Notes under the pieces: model-generated
What the model saw: the letters and a program-made list of their open reading frames with translations, nothing else
The model's database searches: none
Told to the model about the DNA's origin: nothing
Program-made: the position numbers and the translations under genes
Assembly: GCA_944322145.1 (NCBI GenBank)
Contig: CALUNW010000005.1
Span: 124,001-188,000, forward strand
DNA length: 64,000 nt
Direction of reading: 5' to 3'
From: an uncultured Atopobiaceae bacterium
Lineage (GTDB): Bacteria > Actinomycetota > Coriobacteriia > Coriobacteriales > Atopobiaceae
Shown: positions 26,368 to 35,197 of the stretch, piece after piece
Layout: each line of letters starts with the position of its first letter
Numbering within the stretch: the first letter of the stretch is position 1

Positions 26368-27930
26368 ATGGCCGATACCATGCGTGGCGTGTACACCAAC
26401 CTGACCGAGATTCGCCGCAACGTGTTCTCCAACGTGGCCAAGATCGCCTACGACATGAAGGACGATGACGAGAAGACCACTCGTCGCAAGATTCGCGACC
26501 TGCCGTACGAGATCATCCCCGGCGACGTCGCCACCTATCGCGAGTCGGTCTTCCTGGAGCGCGCGATCGTGGAGCAGCGCATCCGCCTGGCCATGGGCCT
26601 GCCTCTGCAGGGCGTCGACAAGCGCGAGAGCCTCACCGACGGCCTCGCCGACGCGGCCGTCCCCGAGACCTACTACGAGCCGCCGCTGGTCAACGTCATC
26701 AAGTTCGCGTGCAACGCGTGCGAGGACAACGTCTACCGCGTGACCAACGCCTGCCAGGGCTGCCTTGCCCACCCGTGCCGCGAGATCTGCCCCAAGGGCG
26801 CCATCACCTTCAAGGACAAGAAGGCCTACATCGACCAGGAGAAGTGCGTGCACTGCGGCATGTGCTTCAACGCCTGCCCCTACCACGCCATCCAGCACCA
26901 CGTGCGCCCCTGCGCCGACGCCTGCGGCATGCACGCCATCGGCTCGGACGACTACGGCCGCGCGCAGATCGACTACGAGAAGTGCGTCTCCTGCGGACAG
27001 TGCCTGATCAACTGCCCGTTTGGCGCCATCGCCGACAAGAGCCAGATCTTCCAGGTCATCCAGGCCATCAACCGCGGCGACGAGGTCATCGCCGAGGTCG
27101 CCCCGGCGTTCGTGGGCCAGTTCGGCGGCAAGGGCAACGTCGACAAGCTGCGCCAGGCGTTCACGATGCTCGGCTTCTCCGGCATGGAGGAGGTCGCCAT
27201 CGGCGCGGACCTCTGCACCGTACAGGAGGCCGAGGACTTCCTCGAGGAGGTGCCCGAGAAGATTCCGTTCATGGGCACCTCGTGCTGCCCGGCGTGGTCG
27301 GTCATGGCCAAGACGGAGTTCCCGGAGCACGCCGAGTGCATCTCGATGGCGCTCACGCCCATGACGCTGACCGCGCGCATGCTTCGCCAGCAGCACCCCA
27401 ACGCCAAGATCGTCTTCGTGGGGCCGTGCTCGGCCAAGAAGCTCGAGGCCATGCGCAAGTCCGTCCGCTCCGAGGTGGACTTCGTCCTCACCTTCGAGGA
27501 GATGGCGGGCATGATGAAGGCCCGGGGCATCGACGAGTACACCAAGCTCGAGGGCGAGGGCGCGTCCGACTTTGGCGTGGCCTCCGCCGACGGCCGCGGG
27601 TTCGCGGTCGCGGGCGGCGTCGCCAACGCCGTGGTCAACGTCATCAAGAACCTGCACCCGGAGCGCGAGGTCAACGTCGTCAACGCCGAGGGCCTCGAGA
27701 ACTGCCGCAAGATGATGAAGGACGCCGTCAAGGGCAAGTACCCGGGCTACCTGCTCGAGGGCATGGCGTGCCCGGGCGGCTGCGTCGCCGGCGCCGGCAC
27801 GCTGCAGTCGATCAACAAGACCGCCGCGGCCGTCAAGCGCTATGCCAAGAAGTCCCCGCACAAGAACGCCGACGAGAACGAGTACCGCGACCTCATCCCC
27901 TCGCTCGAGCGCCCCGAGGACGGCAAGTGA
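26368..27930 (+). CDS. Monomeric [FeFe] hydrogenase, group-B-like
   Basis: 520 residues from the ATG at 26368 with a GAGAGGGG ribosome binding site. The N-terminal region has [4Fe-4S] ferredoxin motifs (KCVHCGMCFNACPY and KCVSCGQCLINCPF). The H-cluster domain has P1 as TSCCPAW, P2 as VGPCSAKKLE and P3 as EGMACPGGCVAGAG. Prototypical group A enzymes have TSCCPxW, MPCxxKxxE and ExMACxxGCxxGGG, so the Gly-Pro-Cys P2 and the Ala in P3 point to group B. The role is hydrogen evolution or sensing with ferredoxin. No hydE/F/G maturases are in the window. The stop lies in a palindrome. Confidence 0.88.
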   Translation: MADTMRGVYTNLTEIRRNVFSNVAKIAYDMKDDDEKTTRRKIRDLPYEIIPGDVATYRESVFLERAIVEQRIRLAMGLPLQGVDKRESLTDGLADAAVPETYYEPPLVNVIKFACNACEDNVYRVTNACQGCLAHPCREICPKGAITFKDKKAYIDQEKCVHCGMCFNACPYHAIQHHVRPCADACGMHAIGSDDYGRAQIDYEKCVSCGQCLINCPFGAIADKSQIFQVIQAINRGDEVIAEVAPAFVGQFGGKGNVDKLRQAFTMLGFSGMEEVAIGADLCTVQEAEDFLEEVPEKIPFMGTSCCPAWSVMAKTEFPEHAECISMALTPMTLTARMLRQQHPNAKIVFVGPCSAKKLEAMRKSVRSEVDFVLTFEEMAGMMKARGIDEYTKLEGEGASDFGVASADGRGFAVAGGVANAVVNVIKNLHPEREVNVVNAEGLENCRKMMKDAVKGKYPGYLLEGMACPGGCVAGAGTLQSINKTAAAVKRYAKKSPHKNADENEYRDLIPSLERPEDGK

Positions 27931-27994
27931 TTCAATAGGGGACAGTCCCCCTTTGAATCATTCGGTGGGACAGGCGCCCCGGCGTCTGTCCCAC
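27928..27994. terminator. Two adjacent palindromes at the hydrogenase 3' end
   Basis: 27928-27960 is a GGGACAG-type palindrome (16-bp arms, two mismatches) whose first three bases are the hydrogenase TGA. 27965-27994 is a second stem (GTGGGACAGGCGCC, one mismatch). Neither has a strong U-tract. Confidence 0.7.
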
Positions 27995-28018
27995 TTCCAT
28001 CAAGCGAGAAGGGAACAC

Positions 28019-29050
28019 ATGCTCAACGTAGATCGCGCGATCCTGCACGTCTTTGACTTCGACTCCGGCTCCACGTACTTCTCGGAGCGCCCGCTCGACC
28101 TGGACGTGCGGTCCACGAAGTCCTTCGTCCAGCGCCACCTGCGCAAGATCTCGTCCAACGCCGAGAGCCGCCATGGCTCGTTTGCCCCGGACTCCGGCTT
28201 TGCCGTCGAGCTGCAGCGCTACCTGGCGGGGGAGCGCGAGTTCGTGGAGTTCTCGGTCGAGATCGCCCAGTGGTTCTGGGAGGAGCTGCGCCGCGCGGAG
28301 GACCTCGAGCAGTGCGACCTTCTCGTCGCGGACTTCACCGACACCGACGCCGCGTCCGGCGAGGACGTGGAGTTCGAGGGTGACGCGGGCAGGCGCTTCT
28401 TTGCGATCGAGCTGCTGCCGCGCCGCCAGGCCTTCGTCCACGAGGTCGAGGGCGACGCCAACGGCATCTCGCGCGTGGACGCCACGCTGCCCAATCCCTC
28501 GCAGAAGGTGGCCAGCTACGTGCTGGTGGACGCGGCGACCGGCGCGATCGACTTCCACGACAAGGAGCGCAGCGTGGGCGGCACCTCGGTCATGGTGATC
28601 CCGGAGCGCTTCCTGCAGTGCTCGAGCGAGGCCTCCAGTCACGAGGTGATCGACGAGGTCAGCGTCATCGTGCGCGACGTCGCGGAGGAGTTCGGCCTCG
28701 AGCCGGCGGTGGAGGTGGGCCGCGCCAAGGCCTGCGTGGCGCGCGCAGCGGACGTGGAGGAGTCGTTCAGCCCCGCGGAGGTGGGCCGCACGGTCTTCGC
28801 CGAGCGCCCGGACGTGGCGGAGCGCTTCGAGGAGCGCGTGCGCGAGGCGTCGCTGCCAGAGGAGGCGCCCGTGCGGCGCGGCGTGGCCAACCGCCTGACC
28901 AAGAGCCACAAGATCCGCACGGACACCGGGGTGGAGATCACCTTCCCGTCCGAGCTGGCGGAGCGCCCGGGCTACCTGGACTTCTCGACCGACGCCGAGG
29001 GGCGGATCACCATCACGGTGGGCAACGTGGCGCGGATCGAGAACCGCTAG
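28019..29050 (+). CDS. YejK/NdpA-like nucleoid-associated protein
   Basis: A 343-residue protein resembling the 37-kDa nucleoid-associated family. It starts with LNVDRAILHVFDFDSG, has a FFAIELLPRRQAFVHEVEG segment and the NPSQKVASYVLVD stretch, and ends with a TDTGVEITFPSELA strand region. The family binds DNA in enterobacteria; the role here is inferred only. The ATG at 28019 uses GAGAAGGG as ribosome binding site. No other clearly linked gene surrounds it. Confidence 0.7.
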   Translation: MLNVDRAILHVFDFDSGSTYFSERPLDLDVRSTKSFVQRHLRKISSNAESRHGSFAPDSGFAVELQRYLAGEREFVEFSVEIAQWFWEELRRAEDLEQCDLLVADFTDTDAASGEDVEFEGDAGRRFFAIELLPRRQAFVHEVEGDANGISRVDATLPNPSQKVASYVLVDAATGAIDFHDKERSVGGTSVMVIPERFLQCSSEASSHEVIDEVSVIVRDVAEEFGLEPAVEVGRAKACVARAADVEESFSPAEVGRTVFAERPDVAERFEERVREASLPEEAPVRRGVANRLTKSHKIRTDTGVEITFPSELAERPGYLDFSTDAEGRITITVGNVARIENR

Positions 29051-29240
29051 CTAGGTGCGCGGCGGCGTGGCTCCGGCTCCGGACGAGGAGCAGGCCCTAG
29101 GCAGCCTGCCGTTCGGCACGCCGAGAAGGACCGCCGGCCGTCCTCCATTTTGGCCCCGTGTTCATATCGTGGCCGAGCGCGATTGCCGCTAGAATATGAG
29201 GACGCGTCTTCTGCACCCCATTCGTACCCAAGGAGACCAC

Positions 29241-30554
29241 ATGTTCGGAGACCACGTCTCTTTCGATGACACCGGCCTCTCGCCGCGCTCCGTCACGCGC
29301 CGCGGCGCCCTGAGGCTTCTCATTGGCGCGGGCACGTGCGCCGCGCTTCTCCCGACCGTCGCCGCGGCGGCGCCCAGCACGCAGGAGCGTCTCGACGCCG
29401 CCCAGATGGACTATGACCAGGCAGTCGCCGAGCTCGAGGCGCTCGGCGAGGAGGTCGCCTCTGCGGCGGGCCAGCTCTCGCAGACGCAGGAGGCCGTGGG
29501 CGACCTCACCGTTCAGGTTGACGACAAGCAGGCCGAGATCGACGAGAAGCAGCTCCAGATCGACGACAAGGAAGTCGAGATCGAGGAGAAGCAGGACGAC
29601 ATCGACGTCAAGCAGGCCGAGATCGAGAAGCGCCAGGAGAAGCTCGGCGACCGCATGAGCTCCTCTTACAAGGCCGGCCCCACCTCCGCCCTTGACCTGC
29701 TGCTCTCGTCGGCGAGCTTCGAGGAGCTCACGAGCAACATCTACTACCTCGACAAGGTCACCGAGTCCGACCGCGAGATGATCGACACCGTCAAGACCCT
29801 CAAGGCCGAGCTCGAGCAGGACAAGGCGCAGCTCGAGCAGGACAAGGCCCAGCTCGAGCAGGACAAGGCGACGCTGGAGACCGAGAAGGCCTCGCTCGAG
29901 GATCAGAAGTCCGAGCTCGAGGACCTCGAGGCCCAGCAGGCCGCCGAGCTCGAGGCCGTCCGCGCCAAGCAGGCGGAGTCCGAGGACCTCGTCGCCAACC
30001 TGTCCGACGAGGTCAAGGAGCTCATGGCCCAGCGCGACGCCGAGCTCATCGCCGCCCAGCAGGCAGCGGAGGAGGCGCGCCGTCAGCAGGAGCTCGCCCA
30101 GCAGCAACAGCAGCAGGGCGGCGGGTCCTCCGGCGGCTCCTCGGGTGGCGGCGGCAGCACCGTCATCACGGGCTCCGGACCGGCCTCGGCCGTCGTCAAC
30201 GCCACGTACTCCACGCCGTCCCCGGGCTCGGGCCTGTGCGCCGCATGGGTGTCCAACGTCTTCCGCAACGCCGGCATCGGCTCGTTCTACGGCAACGCGG
30301 ACGACATGTACTACGCCTGGTGCGGCTACTCCACCTCGCAGATTCAGCCGGGCATGATCATCGCGGTCAACACGGCGCCGTACAGCGCGGCGGCCGTCAT
30401 CTACGGCCACGTGGGTATCTACGTGGGCAACGGCACCGTGCGCCACAACAGGAGCGGCGTGGTGCGCAGCGACTCGCTCTCCAGCTGGATCAGCATGTAC
30501 AGCGTCACCGCGACGGTGCGCTGCGGCTGGCTCGGAGGCATCGCGCTCTCGTAG
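29241..30554 (+). CDS. Secreted coiled-coil NlpC/P60-like cell wall hydrolase
   Basis: 437 residues from the ATG at 29241 (AAGGAG site). A twin-arginine-like signal (SVTRRGALRLLIGAG) precedes a long coiled coil (about residues 50-275) with heptads and three exact LEQDKAQ repeats, as in PcsB-type division hydrolases. A Gly/Ser linker leads to a C-terminal domain with a candidate catalytic Cys in LCAAWVSNVF and His in YGHVGIYVGNG, consistent with an NlpC/P60 or CHAP fold. It likely cleaves peptidoglycan peptides at division sites. A -10-like TAGAAT is at 29190-29195. Confidence 0.82.
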   Translation: MFGDHVSFDDTGLSPRSVTRRGALRLLIGAGTCAALLPTVAAAAPSTQERLDAAQMDYDQAVAELEALGEEVASAAGQLSQTQEAVGDLTVQVDDKQAEIDEKQLQIDDKEVEIEEKQDDIDVKQAEIEKRQEKLGDRMSSSYKAGPTSALDLLLSSASFEELTSNIYYLDKVTESDREMIDTVKTLKAELEQDKAQLEQDKAQLEQDKATLETEKASLEDQKSELEDLEAQQAAELEAVRAKQAESEDLVANLSDEVKELMAQRDAELIAAQQAAEEARRQQELAQQQQQQGGGSSGGSSGGGGSTVITGSGPASAVVNATYSTPSPGSGLCAAWVSNVFRNAGIGSFYGNADDMYYAWCGYSTSQIQPGMIIAVNTAPYSAAAVIYGHVGIYVGNGTVRHNRSGVVRSDSLSSWISMYSVTATVRCGWLGGIALS

Positions 30555-30580
30555 AGACGTGGCAGATCAGCAGCTCAGCG

Positions 30581-30622
30581 GGGCGGCGGCACGAGGTCCT
30601 TCTCGGCCGCCGCCCTTCTTTC
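30581..30622 (+). terminator. Intrinsic terminator after the hydrolase gene
   Basis: A 10-bp GGGCGGCGGC stem extended by CGAG/CTCG pairing inside the loop, followed by a T-rich stretch. The loop side contains the recurrent GTCCTTCTCG motif. Confidence 0.75.
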
Positions 30623-30723
30623 AACCTTGGTTTTAGATGGTGTCCCGAGCGGGCCGATGTGCCTTCCCCGTACCGTACAATGGCGGATGCAAAATCGGAA
30701 ACAAAATGGAAACGCGGGTGAGC

Positions 30724-31650
30724 ATGGGTCGCGGGAACAGCGGAAGAAGGCCGAGCGCGCGTGCGCAGCAGAGGCAGGCGCGCGGGCTGCTTGTTGTGGC
30801 AGGGCTGCTCTGCCTGGCGCTCGTCGGAGGGGTCGCGGGGCTCTTTGCGCTGGTGAGCGCTGCCGAGTCCACGCCGGCTCCGGCGCCGGCCGAGGACGGC
30901 TTCGTCGAGATCCTCCAGGACGACGAGGCGCCGGCAGAGCCCGAGGCCCCCGCGGACGAGCGTGCCGCCGACCTCGCGCTCGACCCCGAGAAGCAGACGG
31001 AGTGGAAGCTTGACGGGACGGGCGAGAAGACCGTCTACCTGACCTTTGACGACGGCCCGTCCGACAACACGCCGCGCGTGCTCGAGGTGCTCGAGCGCTA
31101 CGGCATCAACGCGACCTTCTTCGTGACCGGCCACGAGCCGGACAAGGCCCACTACATCAAGGACGCCTACGAGGCGGGCAACTCCATCGGGCTGCACTCG
31201 ATGACGCACAACTACGACCAGATCTACGTCTCCGAGGAGGCGTTCTTCTCGGACCTCGAGGCCGTGGGCAACATGGTCAAGGAGCAGATCGGCTACGTGC
31301 CCTACCTCACGCGCTTCCCGGGCGGGGCGTCCAACACGATCTCTGCCAACTACTGCCCCGGGATCATGTCCGCGCTCGTGAACGACGTCCAGGCGCGCGG
31401 CTACCAGTTCTACGACTGGAACGTGAGCTCCGGGGACGCCTCCGGCACCAACGTGGCGGTGGAGACGCTCGTGGCGAGTTCGTGCGTGGAGGGCTACACC
31501 AACGTCATGCTGCTCTTCCACGACTCCAACACCAAGGACACCACGCCCGAGGCGCTGCCGCAGATCATCGAGTACTACCTCGAGCGCGGCTACAAGTTCG
31601 AGCCCATCACGCGCGAGGCCTTCGTCTGCCACCACGGCGTCAACAACTAG
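30724..31650 (+). CDS. Membrane-anchored polysaccharide deacetylase (NodB fold)
   Basis: A 308-residue protein from the ATG at 30724; an ATG at 30706 is equally possible. A positively charged N-terminus and membrane helix (LVVAGLLCLALVGGVAGLF) precede an acidic linker and the NodB domain from about residue 100. Motif 1 is LTFDDGPSDN, motif 2 HSMTHNYD, motif 3 in TRFPGGASN, and the late motif VMLLFHDS. It probably deacetylates peptidoglycan GlcNAc, conferring lysozyme resistance. TACAAT at 30676-30681 may be its -10 box. Confidence 0.85.
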   Translation: MGRGNSGRRPSARAQQRQARGLLVVAGLLCLALVGGVAGLFALVSAAESTPAPAPAEDGFVEILQDDEAPAEPEAPADERAADLALDPEKQTEWKLDGTGEKTVYLTFDDGPSDNTPRVLEVLERYGINATFFVTGHEPDKAHYIKDAYEAGNSIGLHSMTHNYDQIYVSEEAFFSDLEAVGNMVKEQIGYVPYLTRFPGGASNTISANYCPGIMSALVNDVQARGYQFYDWNVSSGDASGTNVAVETLVASSCVEGYTNVMLLFHDSNTKDTTPEALPQIIEYYLERGYKFEPITREAFVCHHGVNN

Positions 31651-31688
31651 CGCGACCCCTCGTCCTTCTCGGCCGTTCTTGCGCCGCC

Positions 31689-31830
31689 GAGGGTATGTAC
31701 ACCGCCTCTTTAGGGTATGTACGCCCGCAGGTTTTGGGTTGGTTGCAAACGCGCAGGTAGATAAGCTGGCGAGAAGAACGAGCGGCTGGGCTGGGTGTAC
31801 ATACCCTAAAGGCGGGGTGTACATACCCTC
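31689..31830 (+). repeat. Paired-site repeat A, copy 7
   Basis: Sites start at 31689, 31711, 31794 and 31816. The core has TTGCAAACGCGCAGGT-N12-GAGAAGAAC. It lies between the deacetylase gene and nadA, about 50 bases upstream of the nadA promoter. Confidence 0.92.
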
Positions 31831-31882
31831 GCGGGCGTCCCTCGTCGCGGCGGCACGCCCCGTGTTCTTCTCGCTTACTGTC

Positions 31883-31911
31883 TTGTCAGCTGTAAAGGTT
31901 GCTGTCATACT
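31883..31911 (+). promoter_or_regulatory. nadA promoter with candidate NiaR operator
   Basis: TTGTCA, a 17-base spacer, and CATACT. CTGTC occurs three times in and around the promoter (near 31878, 31902 and 31910), suggesting a repressor site. NiaR, encoded at the operon end, is the natural candidate; binding is inference. Confidence 0.65.
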
Positions 31912-31938
31912 GTCGGTTTGCCGACGAGGGGAGCAAGC

Positions 31939-32868
31939 ATGCTGACAGACGAGCTGCGCGCCGAGGTCGCGCGCCTCAAGGCGGAGCGCGACGCCGTGGT
32001 CCTGGCCCACTACTACGTGCCGCCCGAGGTTCAGGAGCTCGCGGACCACGTGGGGGACTCGTTTGCCCTGGCGCGCCTGGCGGCGACGCTGCCCGCGTCC
32101 ACGCTGGTCTTTGCCGGTGTGCGCTTCATGGCCGAGAGCGCCAAGCTGCTCTCGCCGAACAAGACGGTCCTCATGCCCGACCCCACCGCCGACTGCCCCA
32201 TGGCGCACATGGTGCGGCGCGAGACCGTGGAGACGGCGCGCGAGCGCTATGGCGACGACCTGGCCGTTGCGTGCTACGTCAACTCCACGGCCGAGGTGAA
32301 GTCGTGGTCGGACGTCTGCGTGACCTCCTCCAACGCCGTCAAGATCGTGCGCGCACTGCCGCAGCGCAACGTGCTCTTTGTGCCGGACCGCCATCTCGGT
32401 CGCTTCGTCGCCGAGCAGGTTTCCGAGAAAAACGTCATCCTGAATGACGGGTTCTGCCCCATCCACCAGGACATCTCCGCCGCGGAGGTCGCCGATCTCA
32501 AGGCGGCGCACCCGGGCGCGCCGGTGCTCGCGCACCCCGAGTGCGGTCCCGAGGCGCTGGCGCTCGCGGACTTTGCGGGCTCGACGTCGCAGATCGTCGA
32601 CGCCGCTGCGGCCGGCGACGCGAGCGACTACATCATCCTCACCGTCGACGGCGTCCGCGGAGAGCTGGAGCGCCGCTGCGCCGGAACGGGCAAGCGCTTC
32701 CACTTTCCGGCGACGCGCCCGGTCTGCCCGGACATGGCGCGCATCACCGTGGAGCGGCTGGCGGGCTGCCTGCGCGAGGGCGCCGGCGAGGTGGGCCTGC
32801 CGCCTGCCGGGGTCGCCGAGGCCGCGCGCCGCACGCTGGAGCGCATGCTCGAGCTGGGGGCCCGCTGA
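31939..32868 (+). CDS. nadA: Quinolinate synthase A
   Basis: A 309-residue [4Fe-4S] enzyme that condenses iminoaspartate with dihydroxyacetone phosphate. Features: VVLAHYYVPPEVQELAD, FAGVRFMAESAKLLSPNKTV and three cluster cysteines in the expected places (ADCPMAHM, HPECGPEA and RPVCPDMARI). The ATG follows GAGGGGAG. The stop overlaps the nadB start (TGATG), giving coupled translation of the two enzymes that pass unstable iminoaspartate. Confidence 0.95.
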   Translation: MLTDELRAEVARLKAERDAVVLAHYYVPPEVQELADHVGDSFALARLAATLPASTLVFAGVRFMAESAKLLSPNKTVLMPDPTADCPMAHMVRRETVETARERYGDDLAVACYVNSTAEVKSWSDVCVTSSNAVKIVRALPQRNVLFVPDRHLGRFVAEQVSEKNVILNDGFCPIHQDISAAEVADLKAAHPGAPVLAHPECGPEALALADFAGSTSQIVDAAAAGDASDYIILTVDGVRGELERRCAGTGKRFHFPATRPVCPDMARITVERLAGCLREGAGEVGLPPAGVAEAARRTLERMLELGAR

Positions 32869-34211
32869 TGTCCTCCGATCTGCCAGTTGGGGACAGTCCC
32901 CAATTAACAGAAAACTTTGATGGGGTCATCGACTGCGATGTGGTGATCGTGGGCTGCGGCGTGGCCGGGCTCTACTGCGCGCTCAACCTGCCCGCGGCGC
33001 TCTCGGTGGTCCTCCTCTCCAAGGAGGCCGTGGACCACTGCGACTCGATGCTCGCGCAGGGCGGCATCTGCGTGCTACATGATGACGGCGACTACGAGTC
33101 GTTCTTCGAGGACACGCTGCGCGCGGGCCACTACGAGAACCGCCTGGAAAGCGTGGACCTCATGATCCGCGCGAGCCGCGCGATCATCGACGACCTGATC
33201 AAGCGCGGCGTGCGCTTCGCCCGCACGGCCGCCGGCGAGCTCGACTACACGCGCGAGGGCGCCCACTCCCGGCCGCGGATCCTCTATCACGAGGACGTCA
33301 CGGGCGAGGAGATCACCACGCGCCTGCTGGCGGACGTTCGCGCGCTGCCCAACGCGCGCATCCTCGAGAACACCTGCATGACCGACCTCATAGAGGGCTT
33401 TGACCGCGAGGGCCGGCGCGTCTGCCGCGGCGTGGTTGCCACGGGCGAGAAGAACGAGAGGCTGGAGATCCGCGCCGACGCGACGGTCCTTGCCACGGGC
33501 GGCGTGGGCGGGCTCTACGAGCACTCCACCAACTTCGGCTGTCTGACCGGCGACGGCTGCCGCGTGGCCGCCGAGCACGGGGTTCTTCTCGAGCACATGG
33601 ACTACGTGCAGATTCACCCCACGACGCTGTGGACCGAGCGGCCCGGGCGCTCCTTCCTGATCTCGGAGTCCGCCCGCGGCGAGGGCGCGGTCCTGCTCAA
33701 CGACGCAGGCGAGCGCTTCGTGGACGAGCTGCAGCCGCGCGACGTGGTCTCCGCGGCGATCCTGGCTGAGATGGCGCGCACGGGCGCCGCGCACGTGTGG
33801 CTGTCCTTCGCCCGCGTGCCGAGGGAGGAGATCGAGGGCCACTTCACGCACATCCTGGAGCGGTGCCTCGAGGAGGGCTACGATATCCGGGAGGAGCCGA
33901 TCCCGGTGGTGCCGGCCCAGCACTACTTCATGGGCGGGATCTACGTGGACTCCGACTCCCAGACCGCGCTGCCGCACCTCTTCGCCTGCGGGGAGACCTG
34001 CTGCAACGGGGTGCACGGGCGCAACCGGCTGGCCTCCAACAGCCTGCTGGAGTCGCTCGTGTTCGCGCAGCGGGCGGCCGACAAGATCATGCGCGACCGC
34101 TTTGCCGACGACACGGCGGCGCAGCTGGCTGCCGCAGCCCGGGCGCGCTCCCGCTTCATCGCGGGCTCGCGCGACGTGACCGACGTGGCGCTGCTCACCG
34201 GCGCCGAGTGA
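32868..34211 (+). CDS. nadB: L-aspartate oxidase
   Basis: A 447-residue FAD enzyme oxidising L-aspartate to iminoaspartate. The dinucleotide motif VVIVGCGVAGLYCALNL begins near residue 25. AQGGICVLHDD, a catalytic-type TREGAHSRPRILYHED segment, HPTTLW and the C-terminal GRNRLASNSLLESLVFAQ are all present. The first ~18 residues include VGDSPQL, encoded by a GGGACAG-type palindrome that lies inside the reading frame between the start codon and the Rossmann fold. At 447 residues it lacks much of the C-terminal helical domain of longer (~530) homologues. Confidence 0.93.
   Translation: MSSDLPVGDSPQLTENFDGVIDCDVVIVGCGVAGLYCALNLPAALSVVLLSKEAVDHCDSMLAQGGICVLHDDGDYESFFEDTLRAGHYENRLESVDLMIRASRAIIDDLIKRGVRFARTAAGELDYTREGAHSRPRILYHEDVTGEEITTRLLADVRALPNARILENTCMTDLIEGFDREGRRVCRGVVATGEKNERLEIRADATVLATGGVGGLYEHSTNFGCLTGDGCRVAAEHGVLLEHMDYVQIHPTTLWTERPGRSFLISESARGEGAVLLNDAGERFVDELQPRDVVSAAILAEMARTGAAHVWLSFARVPREEIEGHFTHILERCLEEGYDIREEPIPVVPAQHYFMGGIYVDSDSQTALPHLFACGETCCNGVHGRNRLASNSLLESLVFAQRAADKIMRDRFADDTAAQLAAAARARSRFIAGSRDVTDVALLTGAE
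32887..32903. repeat. GGGACAG-type palindrome inside the nadB 5' coding end
   Basis: TTGGGGAC-A-GTCCCCAA, an 8-bp perfect stem that is the same core as the intergenic palindromes, is read as codons ~7-12 of nadB. It starts 19 bases after the start codon. Confidence 0.8.
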
Positions 34212-34214
34212 CGC

Positions 34215-34324
34215 GCCATTCAAAAGGGGACAGGTACAGACCCGCAGGTGGGACCTGCCAAAAGTACCTGGCCACTTTTGGCAGGTCCCACCTGCGGGTC
34301 TGTACCTGTCCCCTTTTGAATGGC
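34215..34324. repeat. Perfect 51-bp inverted repeat between nadB and nadC
   Basis: Arms 34215-34265 and 34274-34324 are perfectly complementary by direct reading, with an 8-base loop. The arms begin with the GGGACAG-type sequence (AAAAGGGGACAGGTAC) and include CCCGCAGGTGGGACCTGCC. The element fills the nadB-nadC gap and ends just before the nadC ribosome binding site. It could reduce nadC expression or mark a REP-type insertion. Confidence 0.92.
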
Positions 34325-34342
34325 ACAAGAGAGGAGATTTCG

Positions 34343-35197
34343 ATGACCGACCCGATGGTTCAGTTTCAGATGGACGAGCACATTCGCGCCGCGCTCAAGG
34401 AGGACATGCCCTTCGGCGACGTCTCCACCGCCGCGGTCATGCCCGATGCGCGCCCCGGTCGCGTCCACCTGATCGCCAAGGCGCGCGGCGTGATCGCCGG
34501 CCTCTCGGTCTTCTCGCGCGTCTTCGAGCTGCTGGACCCCGCGGCCCGCGTGAGCGCCAGCGTGGTCGACGGCGAGCACGTGGAGCCCGGCGAGCACCTT
34601 GCCACCGTCGAGGCCGACGTGCGCGCCCTGCTGGAGGGGGAGCGCACCGCCCTCAACTACCTGCAGCGCATGAGCGGCATCGCCACCTACACCGCGAGCG
34701 TCGCGGCAGGGCTCGCCGGCACGGGCACGCGCCTGGTCTGCACGCGCAAGACCACGCCGGGCATGCGCCTGTTCGAGCGCGAGGCCGTGCGCCTGGGCGG
34801 CGGCTCGATGCACCGCTTTGGCCTCTCCGACGGCGTGCTGCTCAAGGACAACCACATCGACGCCGCGGGCGGCGTGGCGCGCGCCATCGAGTGCGCCCGC
34901 GCTTCGGCGCCCTTCGTCGACAAGGTGGAGGTCGAGTGCGAGACGCTCGACATGGTGCGCGAGGCCGTGGAGGCCGGGGCGGACATCATCATGCTCGACA
35001 ACATGTCCCACGACGACATGGCGACCGCGATCGCGCTGATCGACGGCCGCGCGCAGACCGAGGCCTCGGGCAACGTGGATGCCGCCAATGTCTCCGCCTA
35101 CGCCGACCTGGGCGTTGACTTCGTCTCCTGCGGCGCCCTCACGCACTCCGCGCCGATTCTCGACCTCTCGCTCAAGCACCTCGAGGTCCTGGCGTGA
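34343..35197 (+). CDS. nadC: Nicotinate-nucleotide pyrophosphorylase (carboxylating)
   Basis: A 284-residue quinolinate phosphoribosyltransferase producing nicotinate mononucleotide. Seen: KEDMPFGDVST at the start, ERTALNYLQRMSGIAT, the PRPP/quinolinate-binding RLVCTRKTTPGMR, the GGGSMHRFGLSDGVLLKDNH motif, KVEVECET and IIMLDNMS. A GAGGAG site precedes the ATG. The stop overlaps the niaR start, so the operon continues. Confidence 0.95.
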   Translation: MTDPMVQFQMDEHIRAALKEDMPFGDVSTAAVMPDARPGRVHLIAKARGVIAGLSVFSRVFELLDPAARVSASVVDGEHVEPGEHLATVEADVRALLEGERTALNYLQRMSGIATYTASVAAGLAGTGTRLVCTRKTTPGMRLFEREAVRLGGGSMHRFGLSDGVLLKDNHIDAAGGVARAIECARASAPFVDKVEVECETLDMVREAVEAGADIIMLDNMSHDDMATAIALIDGRAQTEASGNVDAANVSAYADLGVDFVSCGALTHSAPILDLSLKHLEVLA

